From contig JAFWEL010000130.1 in NCBI GenBank assembly GCA_017512905.1, positions 186,001-250,000 on the forward strand: a stretch of DNA of 64,000 bases, read 5' to 3'. Source of the stretch: Clostridia bacterium. Lineage in GTDB: Bacteria; Bacillota; Clostridia; Christensenellales; Aristaeellaceae. The position numbers were made by a program, and so were the translations under genes. Shown here piece by piece: positions 42,169-50,710 of the stretch (positions are counted from its first letter, which is position 1; each line of letters begins with the position of its first letter). Under the pieces are notes generated by a model, which had not been told where the DNA came from, made no database searches, and saw only the letters and a list, made by a program, of their open reading frames with translations.

Positions 42169-43821
42169 CTATTCTGCATCCAGCACCGTCACATCGCTGT
42201 AGCGGTTGCTGGACCAGCCGTTCCAGGCAACCCTGAACCCGTCCACCCGCTTGCTCACGGCGAAATAGTGCTGCCTCGAATACAGCGGTATCCAGGCCGC
42301 GTCCTTCTGGATGATGGCCTCCTCCAGCGCCTGGTACTCGCTCAGGCGCTCCGCTTCGTTGACGATGGAGCGGGCGCTGGCCACGCGGGCCATCATCGCT
42401 TCGTTGCCATAGCACAGGCTGCGCCGGCGCGTGTTGGCCCCGGAACCAAAGAAGGTGGTCATGAAGTTGTCCGGATCGTTGAAATCCGCCGACCAGGTCG
42501 CGGCATAGCAGGCGATCTCCCCCGCCGTGCGCTGCTCGATAAACTGTTCCTCGCTGACATACGCCACCCGGGCATAGATGCCTACGCGACGCCACATGAA
42601 GATCAGCAGGTTCATCAGGTCGCGCATGCTCTGGGTGCTGGTGTCGGGCATGACCATCGGCAGCTCAAAGCCGTCCGCATAACCCGCCTCGTCCAGGAGC
42701 TGTTTGGCCTCGTACAGGTCGAAGGGGATTACCGCAAGGTCAGGGTTGTGGCCGATCAGTCCCCGGGGCAATATGCCGTTTTCCACCGTGCCCCTGCCGC
42801 TGCAGGTGACGTGCATGATGCTGTCCCGGTCCAGGGCCAGCTGCATGGCCCTGCGCACACGGACATCGCCCAGGGGCTCGATGGCGGCATTCAGCGCCAC
42901 ATAGGTGATGCCCACCCGGGGCCCCTGCTGCAGCAGCGGCTGGTAGATATCGCCATGGATAAAGTATTCAGCGTCGTCGCCCAGACTTTCAAGGTCCAGC
43001 AGGTCCAGGCTGCCCTCCTCAAACATCAGGCGGCAGGCCTCGGTATCGCTGACATTGAGTATCTCGATCCCGGGGCAGCGGGGCGCGCCGCACCAGCAAT
43101 CCCCGTTGGCCACCAGCAGCATACGCTCGCCCTTTTGCCATTCGTGGAATATGAACGGGCCGGTGCCGACGGTGGCGTCCGCCTCCCGGCCGAAGCGCTC
43201 ACCGGCAGCCTCGGTGGTCTCGGCGTCCAGTATGGAAGCGCCCGGTGTGGACAGGCAGGCCAGGAAGGCCGCATAGGGCTCGGATAGCGTGACGCTGAAC
43301 TCCGTGTCGCTGATTATCCGGAAACCCTCCAGCACGTCGGTCTCACCGGACTGGAGCGCCGATGCCCCCAGGATCTGGCTGGCGATGTCGCCGTTGCGGG
43401 AATCCGGATGGGTCAACAGCCGCCGAAGGGTGTAGCCCACATCCGAGCTGGTCAGCGCCGAGCCGTTGCTGAAACTCACACCCTTGCGCAGCGTAAAGGT
43501 ATAGGTCAGTCCGTCGTCGGAGATCCGCCACGCCTCGGCCAGGGACGGCGCGATGGTGCTGACCCCATCGGCGTCCACCTGAACCTCCACCAGGCGGTCA
43601 AACACATTCAGTGCCACGTTGTAATAGCCGCTGGTGCACTGGGGGTCCACCGTATCCGGGTTTTCATCGACGATCCTCAGAAAGTGGGTGGTGTCCAGCG
43701 CCGTCTGGAGCCCTTCGGCCACGGTATCGGCCGCTTCGACCGGCTTGGCGCGATGGCCGCAGGCCGACAACGTCAGGCAGAGGGCCAGCAGCAGCCCCAG
43801 CGCCGTTTTTCTGTATTTCAT
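42169..43821 (-). CDS. Family 5 (oligopeptide/nickel type) substrate-binding lipoprotein
   Basis: This 550-residue lipoprotein has a signal peptide with lipobox TLSAC (Cys near residue 21). The SBP_bac_5 fold shows ENPDTVDPQCTSGYYNVALN, APSLAEAWRISDDGLTYTFTLR and the DVRVRRAMQLALDRD block. It would bind peptides or similar ligands outside the membrane. No permease or ATPase genes accompany it. Instead its stop codon overlaps the Shine-Dalgarno of the Cache-GGDEF gene. The start is probably ATG 43821, as AAGAGGAAG lies upstream; other in-frame ATGs exist at 43845 and 43863. Confidence 0.9.
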   Translation of the reverse strand: MKYRKTALGLLLALCLTLSACGHRAKPVEAADTVAEGLQTALDTTHFLRIVDENPDTVDPQCTSGYYNVALNVFDRLVEVQVDADGVSTIAPSLAEAWRISDDGLTYTFTLRKGVSFSNGSALTSSDVGYTLRRLLTHPDSRNGDIASQILGASALQSGETDVLEGFRIISDTEFSVTLSEPYAAFLACLSTPGASILDAETTEAAGERFGREADATVGTGPFIFHEWQKGERMLLVANGDCWCGAPRCPGIEILNVSDTEACRLMFEEGSLDLLDLESLGDDAEYFIHGDIYQPLLQQGPRVGITYVALNAAIEPLGDVRVRRAMQLALDRDSIMHVTCSGRGTVENGILPRGLIGHNPDLAVIPFDLYEAKQLLDEAGYADGFELPMVMPDTSTQSMRDLMNLLIFMWRRVGIYARVAYVSEEQFIEQRTAGEIACYAATWSADFNDPDNFMTTFFGSGANTRRRSLCYGNEAMMARVASARSIVNEAERLSEYQALEEAIIQKDAAWIPLYSRQHYFAVSKRVDGFRVAWNGWSSNRYSDVTVLDAE

Positions 43822-44088
43822 AGAGTTATACTTCCTCTTATTCATGATCGCGTGATTATACATTATAGCACCATCATGTTACATAATCGGTTACTTGTTA
43901 CACTTTCCAAGTAATATTTACATTTACTCAATAATTTACCCCCCTCGCTGCGCCTCCATGACGCACTTGCCCAATGATGAACCGCTTTGTTTTCAATTCG
44001 TTCATACATTATTTCCCAAACGGCACACTTATTTTGGTTTGAATATAGGTTTAAGCCATACAATGATTTCCATCGAAGGAAAGGACGG

Positions 44089-45138
44089 TTGAAAGCCATG
44101 ACGAAATCCGGCAAACCCCGCAAGCACGGGCTGGTGCGCAGAATCCTGCTGATTGTGCTGCTGCTGGCGGTGGTCGGGGGCATCGGCTGGTATGCCTACA
44201 ACGCGCTGAAGCGGGAGTATACCACCACCTATGACACCTACACCGCCACCACCGGCAGCATCTCCAATGCCCTCAGCTTCAGCGGAAACCTGGCCCTGAT
44301 CGACAGCGCCAGCTATACCGCCTCCTCATCCAGCACGGTCAAGACCGTCTATGCCCCCGCCGGCACGGATGTCCGGGAGGGTGACAAGCTGCTGCGGCTG
44401 GCCAACGGCGAAACCGTCACCGCGGACTTTGACGGGCGGGTCAATGCGCTGGACTACCAGGAGGGCGACGCCGTCCAGGCCGGGGATACCCTGGCGCAGA
44501 TCGCGGATTTCTCCCGCCTTCGGGTCAGCTTCCGCGTGGACGAGTACGATATCGGCGACGTGGCCGTGGGCCAGTCCTGCACCGTCACCGTCACGGCCCT
44601 GGAAAAAGCCTATGAATCCACCATTGCGGCCATCGACTACATCTCCGCCTCCAGCGGCAACGTGGCCTACTACACCGCCACGGCCTATGTGGATGTGGAC
44701 GGCGACGCCCTGCCCGGCATGCAGGTGACCGTCACCATCCCCCAGGAGGAGGCGAAGGACGTGGTGATCCTGAAGGTGGACGCCCTCAGCTTCGACGGCA
44801 CCAACCAGGCCTTCGTCTGGATGAAGGGCGCTTCGGGCGAGCTGGAGCAGGTCAACGTCACCACCGGCGTGTCCAACGGCAACTATATCGAAATCACCAG
44901 CGGCCTCTCCGCCGGCGACGAGGTGTACGTGGAGGCCAAGGCCGAGGAGACCAGCACCGGCGGCCTGTTCAGCGGCCTGTTCGGCGGCCAGCAGTTCAAC
45001 CAGCCCGCGGGCGGTCCTGGCGGCAACATGCCCGGCGGCGGCAACATGCCCGACCGGGGCAACTGGTCCGGCGAGCGCGGCGAGCGGAGCTCCGGCTCTG
45101 GCGGCCAGCGCTCCAGCGGGGGCGGTGGCAACCGATGA
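44089..45138 (+). CDS. MacA-like membrane-fusion/adaptor protein of an efflux pump
   Basis: This 349-residue protein has one N-terminal membrane helix (ILLIVLLLAVVGGIGWYAY), a barrel-sandwich (biotinyl-lipoyl-like) domain with VYAPAGTDVREGDKLLRL and ALDYQEGDAVQAGDTLAQI, then a beta-barrel domain. Its tail is a Gly/Ser/Pro-rich low-complexity end (NMPGGGNMPDRGNW and similar). Such adaptors work with MacB-type ABC exporters; in Gram-positives they form extracellular parts. The long helical hairpin of Gram-negative MacA is missing. The start is TTG 44089 or ATG 44098, after AAGGAAAGGA. It overlaps the ATPase gene by 4 bases. Confidence 0.85.
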   Translation: MKAMTKSGKPRKHGLVRRILLIVLLLAVVGGIGWYAYNALKREYTTTYDTYTATTGSISNALSFSGNLALIDSASYTASSSSTVKTVYAPAGTDVREGDKLLRLANGETVTADFDGRVNALDYQEGDAVQAGDTLAQIADFSRLRVSFRVDEYDIGDVAVGQSCTVTVTALEKAYESTIAAIDYISASSGNVAYYTATAYVDVDGDALPGMQVTVTIPQEEAKDVVILKVDALSFDGTNQAFVWMKGASGELEQVNVTTGVSNGNYIEITSGLSAGDEVYVEAKAEETSTGGLFSGLFGGQQFNQPAGGPGGNMPGGGNMPDRGNWSGERGERSSGSGGQRSSGGGGNR

Positions 45139-45902
45139 GCATGAAGCTGCTGAAGCGGCGCGGGGGCTCCCCCTCCCCCGCGCCGGTGAATGATAATCCC
45201 GCCCCAGGCGAAGGCGCGTTCTTCCGGATGGAACGGATCAACAAGTTCTACCGGATGGGCGAGGAGCAGGCCCACATTCTCAAGGACATCGACCTTACGC
45301 TGGAACGGGGCGAATACCTTTCGGTGCTCGGGCCCTCCGGCAGCGGCAAATCCACGCTGATGAACATCATCGGCTGCCTGGATGTGGCCAACTCGGGCCG
45401 GTACGTGCTGGACGGGCAGGAGATCGACGACCTGGGCGAGGGCGAGCTGGCCCGCATTCGCAGCCGGGAAATCGGCTTCATCTTCCAGAACAGCCAGCTG
45501 CTGCCCCGACTGACCGCCCAGAAGAACGTGGAGCTGCCCCTGATCTACGCCGGGGTACCGCCCCGGGAGCGCAGGCGGCGCGCCCGGGAGATGCTGGAGC
45601 GGGTGGGCCTTTCCGACCGGATGGGACACACCCCCAACCAGCTCTCCGGCGGCCAGCAGCAGCGCGTGGCCATCGCAAGGGCGCTGGTGGGCAACCCCAC
45701 GCTGCTGCTGGCGGACGAGCCCACCGGCGCGCTGGACCAAAAGACCGGCCGCCAGGTGATGGGCCTGTTCCGGGAGCTGAACGACGAGGGGCGCACCATC
45801 ATCATGATCACCCACGATATGAACATCGCGAAGTACGCCCGCAGGGTGGTCCATATCATCGACGGCGTACTCACGGAGGGAGGCGGAACCGCAGATGCTT
45901 GA
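45135..45902 (+). CDS. MacB/LolD-type ABC transporter ATPase
   Basis: This 255-residue ATPase has Walker A GPSGSGKSTLMNIIG, the family stretch GFIFQNSQLLPRLTAQKNVE, signature LSGGQQQRVAIARAL and Walker B LLLADEPTGALD. Its N-terminal 30 residues are a Pro-rich extension. It powers the FtsX-like permease encoded next. It overlaps that gene by 8 bases. Confidence 0.93.
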   Translation: MSMKLLKRRGGSPSPAPVNDNPAPGEGAFFRMERINKFYRMGEEQAHILKDIDLTLERGEYLSVLGPSGSGKSTLMNIIGCLDVANSGRYVLDGQEIDDLGEGELARIRSREIGFIFQNSQLLPRLTAQKNVELPLIYAGVPPRERRRRAREMLERVGLSDRMGHTPNQLSGGQQQRVAIARALVGNPTLLLADEPTGALDQKTGRQVMGLFRELNDEGRTIIMITHDMNIAKYARRVVHIIDGVLTEGGGTADA

Positions 45903-47106
45903 TTCGATTCGTTCCACCTTCATCATGCTGGGCGAATGCGTGAAGATGTCCCTGGCCAACATACTGGGCAATCGCGTGCGCTCGTTTCTGACGGTGCTGG
46001 GCATACTGATCGGCGTGGCGGCGGTGATCGCCCTGATCACCACGGTCAACGGCTTCTCCGGCTCGCTGTCCAGCTCCTTCAGCGCCATGGGCGCGGGCAC
46101 GCTCACCGTCACCGTGACGGGCAGCGACCTGAAATCCGGCTTGTCCACGGATGACCTGGCCCGGCTCACGGAGCTGGACATCGTGGACGGCGTGACCCCC
46201 AGCGTGGCGCTCAGCGCCCGCGTCTCCCGGGGCGGCAGCTACAAGACCGGCATCTCCGTATCCGGCAAGAACGGCTACTATTTCAGCCGAAATCCCGATC
46301 TGCTGGAGCGGGGCCGGGTCATCAACTTCACCGACGAGGACAACATGACCCAGGTGTGCCTGATCAGCGCGGACATGGTCGAGGAATTCTTCTATGGCGT
46401 GGACCCCATCGGCGAAACCCTGTACATCGGCAGCATTCCCTTCCTGGTGGTGGGGCTGTTGGATGAGGCCGGAAGCGGCAGCATCAGCGACCTGATGAGC
46501 GGCAGCCCGGACATACTCATCCCCTACACCACCGCCCTGAAGCTGAACAACGCCAACGTCGTCACCAGCTTCACCGTATACCTGGCGTCGGGGGTGGACT
46601 CCGAGACCGGGTCGGACGCCCTGGAGGCCGAGCTGGACGCCATGTTCAGCTACGAGGAGGACTGCTTCGAAATCATGAACATGTCCAGCATTGAGGACAC
46701 CATGCAGAACATGTTGAACATGGTCAGCGCCCTGCTGGCGGGCATCGCCTCCATCGCCCTGATCGTGGGCGGCATCGGCATCATGAACATGATGCTGACC
46801 ACCGTCACCGAGCGCACCGCCGAAATCGGCTTGAAGAAGGCCCTGGGAGCCATTCCCTGGCAGATCCAGGCCCAGTTCCTGATCGAATCGTTCCTGCTGT
46901 CCATCATTGGCGGCGCGCTGGGCATACTGCTGGGACTGGCGCTGTCGCTGGTGCTGTCGAAGGTCATGGGCACCGGCTTCGCGATCTCCACCTTTGCCAT
47001 CGTGCTGGGTGCGGGCTTCTCCGCCGCCGTGGGCATCATCTTCGGCTGGGCTCCCGCCCGCAAGGCCAGCAGGCTGAACCCCATCGACGCGTTGAGATCA
47101 GCGTGA
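45895..47106 (+). CDS. MacB-type FtsX-like ABC transporter permease
   Basis: This 403-residue permease has an N-terminal helix after NILGNRVRSFLTVLGILIGVAAVIAL, a MacB periplasmic-core-like extracellular domain and three C-terminal helices with GGIGIMNMMLTTVTERTAEIGLKKALGA, the FtsX-family signature. It probably exports a small molecule, peptide or lipid together with the ATPase and adaptor. It ends in GWAPARKASRLNPIDALR, also typical of the family. Confidence 0.93.
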   Translation: MLDSIRSTFIMLGECVKMSLANILGNRVRSFLTVLGILIGVAAVIALITTVNGFSGSLSSSFSAMGAGTLTVTVTGSDLKSGLSTDDLARLTELDIVDGVTPSVALSARVSRGGSYKTGISVSGKNGYYFSRNPDLLERGRVINFTDEDNMTQVCLISADMVEEFFYGVDPIGETLYIGSIPFLVVGLLDEAGSGSISDLMSGSPDILIPYTTALKLNNANVVTSFTVYLASGVDSETGSDALEAELDAMFSYEEDCFEIMNMSSIEDTMQNMLNMVSALLAGIASIALIVGGIGIMNMMLTTVTERTAEIGLKKALGAIPWQIQAQFLIESFLLSIIGGALGILLGLALSLVLSKVMGTGFAISTFAIVLGAGFSAAVGIIFGWAPARKASRLNPIDALRSA

Positions 47107-47141
47107 GCGTACTGTTTCTGTGGCTGTTGTTTTTCGGATAG

Positions 47142-47236
47142 ATTCTGATTTGGCGGGGAGACACGGTATCCAAAATCCTTCCCCTTTGGGGAAGGCTACT
47201 TTGGGAACTATTTACATCTCCCCGACAAATCAGATT
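47142..47236. mobile_element. Palindromic MITE/REP-like element, copy 1
   Basis: ATTCTGATTTGGCGGGGAGA (47142-47161) is repeated inverted at 47217-47236 with two mismatches. Inside lies a perfect hairpin CCTTCCCC-TTT-GGGGAAGG (47177-47195). The outer arms share TTCTGATTTGGCGGGG with the element at 54521-54594. It lies between the permease gene and the next exported-protein gene. Confidence 0.7.
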
Positions 47237-47282
47237 TTTCCCACGATTCCCCCACACCCCATTCATCAAAGGAGGTATTCCC

Positions 47283-48452
47283 ATGAAGTCTACCCGCAAA
47301 TCCATCGCCATGCTGGCCGCCCTTGCCCTGCTGCTCTCCCCCGCCGCCCTTGCCGACAGCATCACCTTCACCGGCACCGTCGCCGCCAGCGAAACCTATG
47401 AGGTCTACGCGCCCATCGGCGGCAGGGTGCAGTCCGTCGCCGGGGACGTGGGCGACCGGGTCAGTGCCGACACCGTGCTGGCCACCCTGTCCACCACCAA
47501 GGTCTACGCCGAGGAGGACGGCACCGTCACCGGCGTGTTCGGCCAGCCGGGTGATTCCGCCGAGACGGTGAGCAGCCTCTACGGCTCGGTGATCTCCATC
47601 GAGGGCGGGAGCGTATACAGCATCGCCGCCTCCACCGACAACGCCTACAACACCACCGCGACCAAGTTCGTCCATGTGGGCGAGAGCGTGTACCTGAGCT
47701 GCTATTCCGACGGCAGCCACACCGGCGCCGGCGTCATCACCGCCATCGAGGGCACGAGCTACACTGTCCGGGTGACCTCCGGCGAATTCCTGGTCGGGGA
47801 GACCGTGAACGTCTACCGGGGCAACGCCGCCGTATCCACCCAGCGCATTGGCCGGGGTACGCTGAGCCGCACCAGCCCCACCGCGGTGACCGGTAGCGGC
47901 AGCATCGTCTCCATCGCCGTAGCGGCCGGGGACACCGTTCAGCGGGGCGACCTGCTGTTCGAGACCCTGGACGGCGCATTCGACGGCCTCTACATGAGCG
48001 GCAGCGACATCACCGCCGGCGTCGAAGGCATTATCAGCCAGGTCAACGCCCAGCAGGGCAGCACCGTCCAGAAGGACGACGTGGTGGCCGTGCTGTACCC
48101 CGAGGGCGCGATGCGCATCGAGGCCAGCGTGGAGGAGGCCAACCTGTCATCCATCCACGTGGGCGACCCGGTCAGCGTCGAGCTGATCTGGAACCAGGAC
48201 GAGGAGGTCACCTATCCCGGCACGATCAGCGGCATCTCCGCCATCGCCGATACCAGCGAAGCCCAGGGCGGCGAGACCGAGAGCGCCGTCACCTACACCG
48301 TATTCGTCGATTTCACGCCGGACGCAAACACCCGCTACGGCATGAGCGCCGTGGTAACCACCCAGGATATCGCCGGGAGCGCTGAATTGAGCGAGGAACT
48401 CACCGGGGATACCGAAGTCGCTGAAGAGGTGATCGGGCATGACGGGGATTAA
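47283..48452 (+). CDS. Exported adaptor-like protein with lipoyl-type domains
   Basis: This 389-residue protein has a cleavable signal peptide (SIAMLAALALLLSPAALA before DSITFTG). It shows two barrel-sandwich-type segments: VYAPIGGRVQSVAGDVGDRVSADTVL, and later GIISQVNAQQGSTVQKDDVVAVL. HlyD/RND-adaptor-type beta domains follow and the end is acidic. It has no membrane anchor, unlike the MacA-like protein upstream. AAAGGAGG precedes ATG 47283. It overlaps the next gene by 14 bases. It probably forms an extracellular assembly with the pump. Confidence 0.72.
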   Translation: MKSTRKSIAMLAALALLLSPAALADSITFTGTVAASETYEVYAPIGGRVQSVAGDVGDRVSADTVLATLSTTKVYAEEDGTVTGVFGQPGDSAETVSSLYGSVISIEGGSVYSIAASTDNAYNTTATKFVHVGESVYLSCYSDGSHTGAGVITAIEGTSYTVRVTSGEFLVGETVNVYRGNAAVSTQRIGRGTLSRTSPTAVTGSGSIVSIAVAAGDTVQRGDLLFETLDGAFDGLYMSGSDITAGVEGIISQVNAQQGSTVQKDDVVAVLYPEGAMRIEASVEEANLSSIHVGDPVSVELIWNQDEEVTYPGTISGISAIADTSEAQGGETESAVTYTVFVDFTPDANTRYGMSAVVTTQDIAGSAELSEELTGDTEVAEEVIGHDGD

Positions 48453-49650
48453 GCGCCTGTTGCCGCTGGCCATCGCCGGGGCGCTGCTGCTGAGCGCGGC
48501 GCTTCCCGGGGCCCTCGCCAGCGGCCTCAAATCCACCCGGACGGACAGCGCGTCCTCCGAAGGGACCGGGTCGTCAAAGGTGGCCCTGGAGGCGGCCAAG
48601 AAGGCGGCCGCGGGTGAATCGACGAAAAAGAAGACCACGGAGGAGAGCGAGAAGGAGGACACAGCCGGTACAGGCGACAAAACCCAGGAAGAGGCTGAAG
48701 CCCAGGAGACCAAGGCCGATTCAAAGCTGCGCCTGTCCATTTCCGCGCCTCAGGGCCTGTCCGTGAAGGACGGCGCTTATCAGATTGACCCGTCCGACGC
48801 CGACGTGCTGATCTTTTCCTGGTCCTACGACGGCAAATGTGACAGCTATGATATCAGCGTCTCCGGGGGAATCTACAGCGGACAAACGGATGCGCGAACC
48901 CTGACGCTGCCCATGTCGCTGTTTTCCTCCGGGAGCTATACCGTCAACGTCGCGGCGGTCAAGGGCGGAAAGACCGTGGCCAAGGCGAAGCTTTCCCTCG
49001 CGATCGTATCGAAGGGCGATCCCTCCGGGCAATCCCCCGAGGGCCAGACGCCGGAGGGTCAGCCCGCCGAGGGCGAACAGCAGGGCGGAGAGAAGCCCAC
49101 CGGTGGCGGCGGCTCCCGAAGCGGCGGCGCTTCCAGGAGCGGCGGAAAGACCGGCGACGGTTCCGAGGCTGAACAGGGCTTCAGCGTCACCCCCGGCGAA
49201 GCGCTGGTCAGCACCCACACCCCGGGCAGCCGGGATATGCGCCTCTATGGCGCGCTTTCCCTGAACCTGGATGAAACAGCCGAAATGAACCGGCTCATAC
49301 TGGACGACACGCGGCTGGACATCCGTCTGAGCGACGACAGCGCCTTCACCGCGTCCATCGAGGATGACGCGCTGGCGCTGACGCCCCAGGACAGCGCGGA
49401 GGCGTGGCTGCTGAACGGGGCTGCGCTGAAGACGCTGGCCCGCAGCGGCATTTCCACCCTGCGGCTGACCCTGGACAGCGGAACGGTCGAATTCCCCACC
49501 CAGGCCAGGCTGACGGGCGGCAACTACGGCGCGCTGTGCGCCGAGGGCCACACCTCCGCGGACTACAGCTTTGCCGTGACTGAGGGCGGCTGCAGCGTGA
49601 CGGTGGCTGACCAGACCTACCGGCTGACCGAAGACGGCGAGCTCGTCTGA
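48439..49650 (+). CDS. Secreted protein of unknown function in the efflux cluster
   Basis: This 403-residue protein has a signal peptide (LLPLAIAGALLLSAALPGALA). A Lys/Glu/Thr-rich low-complexity stretch follows (residues about 30-95), then a beta-rich, fibronectin-like segment (LIFSWSYDGKCDSYDISVSGG), a second Gly/Ser/Pro-rich linker and a C-terminal beta domain. No family is recognised. The two flexible linkers suggest a surface-spanning protein. Its gene is embedded by overlap between two adaptor-like genes, so it likely belongs to the same export machine. Confidence 0.6.
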   Translation: MTGIKRLLPLAIAGALLLSAALPGALASGLKSTRTDSASSEGTGSSKVALEAAKKAAAGESTKKKTTEESEKEDTAGTGDKTQEEAEAQETKADSKLRLSISAPQGLSVKDGAYQIDPSDADVLIFSWSYDGKCDSYDISVSGGIYSGQTDARTLTLPMSLFSSGSYTVNVAAVKGGKTVAKAKLSLAIVSKGDPSGQSPEGQTPEGQPAEGEQQGGEKPTGGGGSRSGGASRSGGKTGDGSEAEQGFSVTPGEALVSTHTPGSRDMRLYGALSLNLDETAEMNRLILDDTRLDIRLSDDSAFTASIEDDALALTPQDSAEAWLLNGAALKTLARSGISTLRLTLDSGTVEFPTQARLTGGNYGALCAEGHTSADYSFAVTEGGCSVTVADQTYRLTEDGELV

Positions 49651-49661
49651 GGGAAAGGACG

Positions 49662-50657
49662 ATGAGGATGATTAAGAAGCTTTTGACCCTGGCGCTGGCG
49701 CTGCTGCTGCCGGCAACGGCGCTGGCGGAGGTCTATGAGGGCACGACGGCGGCGCTGTCCACGGTGACCGTCACCGCCGGAACCTCCGGGCTGGTCCAGG
49801 GCATCGACGCGGCAGCCGGCAGCCGTGTGGACGCCGGGGACGCGCTGGTTTCGCTGAAGGCGGAGCGCGTATTCGCGAGCCAGGACGGGACGGTGTCCCT
49901 GGTCAACGCCCGGGTCGGGGACGCGGTGGACGGCACGCTGCTGGAGGTGACGCCCCTGAACCGCTACCAGATCCATTGCACGGTGGACAAGGCTTACCAG
50001 AGCGCCGAAGCGACGCTGGTGCACAGCGGCGAGACGGTCTATGTGCGCTGCACCACCGACGGCACCCACCGGGCCATCGGCCTGCTGACCCGGGTGGACG
50101 GCTCGGAATACCGGGTGATCACCCTCGGCGGCGAGCTGTACCTGGGCGAGACGGTCTACCTCTACCGGGACGAGGCGTTCACCGCGTCCCAGCGCATCGG
50201 CATCGGCACCGTGGTCGCCAACGACGCCCAGGGCTACGAGGCCAGCGGCACCGTCACCGGCCTGTGGGTCGAAGAGGGCGACGGGGTGGAGCGGGGCCAG
50301 CTGCTCTACGCGGTGAACGGCGGAACGGTGGTCGCGCCCGTTTCCGGCATTGTCGCCGCCGTCAACGTCCAGCCCGGTGACCGGATCGAGTCGGAAGCGG
50401 TGGTGGCCGAGATCGTACCCGATGGCCAGGTCTGCGTGGAGCTCCGGGTGAGCGAAAGCGAGGCCGCGCGCTTCAGCACCGGACAGTCGGTCCGGCTGAC
50501 CAAGGCGAACGACCCCGACGAGATCACCTTCGGCGGCACGGTGGCCGATGTCGCCTGGGTGGCGGAGGACGACCGGTACGCCGTGCGGATCATGCCGGAG
50601 GAGGGCCTCAATCTGCCCCTGGGCATGAGCGTCACGGTGCGAACCGCGGAAGAATGA
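49662..50657 (+). CDS. Second exported adaptor-like protein with lipoyl-type domains
   Basis: This 331-residue protein has a signal peptide (LLTLALALLLPATALAEVYEG). Like the 389-residue protein two genes upstream, it carries GLVQGIDAAAGSRVDAGDALV and GIVAAVNVQPGDRIESEAVVAEI, followed by adaptor-type beta domains. The segments around VYLYRDEAFTASQRIGIGT match NVYRGNAAVSTQRIGRGT of the other protein, so the two are paralogues. ATG 49662 follows GGGAAAGGACG. A strong terminator ends the operon. Confidence 0.72.
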   Translation: MRMIKKLLTLALALLLPATALAEVYEGTTAALSTVTVTAGTSGLVQGIDAAAGSRVDAGDALVSLKAERVFASQDGTVSLVNARVGDAVDGTLLEVTPLNRYQIHCTVDKAYQSAEATLVHSGETVYVRCTTDGTHRAIGLLTRVDGSEYRVITLGGELYLGETVYLYRDEAFTASQRIGIGTVVANDAQGYEASGTVTGLWVEEGDGVERGQLLYAVNGGTVVAPVSGIVAAVNVQPGDRIESEAVVAEIVPDGQVCVELRVSESEAARFSTGQSVRLTKANDPDEITFGGTVADVAWVAEDDRYAVRIMPEEGLNLPLGMSVTVRTAEE

Positions 50658-50661
50658 GGCT

Positions 50662-50701
50662 AACACAAACGGGAATGCCTGACGGCATTCCCGTTTGTGT
50701 T
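50662..50701. terminator. Bidirectional terminator between the efflux operon and murF
   Basis: Positions 50662-50679 and 50684-50701 are a perfect 18-bp inverted repeat with a 4-base loop, between convergent genes. Confidence 0.9.
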
Positions 50702-50710
50702 GGGTCGATA

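Noticed and set aside
42428..42438. Direct repeats as signs of a CRISPR array anywhere in the window
   Set aside because: No set of regularly spaced repeats of 25-40 bases was found, and no cas gene is present.
43861..44088. A promoter for the MacA-like gene and for the binding-protein gene in the shared intergenic region
   Set aside because: TATAAT-like boxes exist (for example 43862-43867 on the minus strand), but no -35 at suitable spacing was convincing. Repeated GTAAC near 43880-43906 was too short to call an operator.
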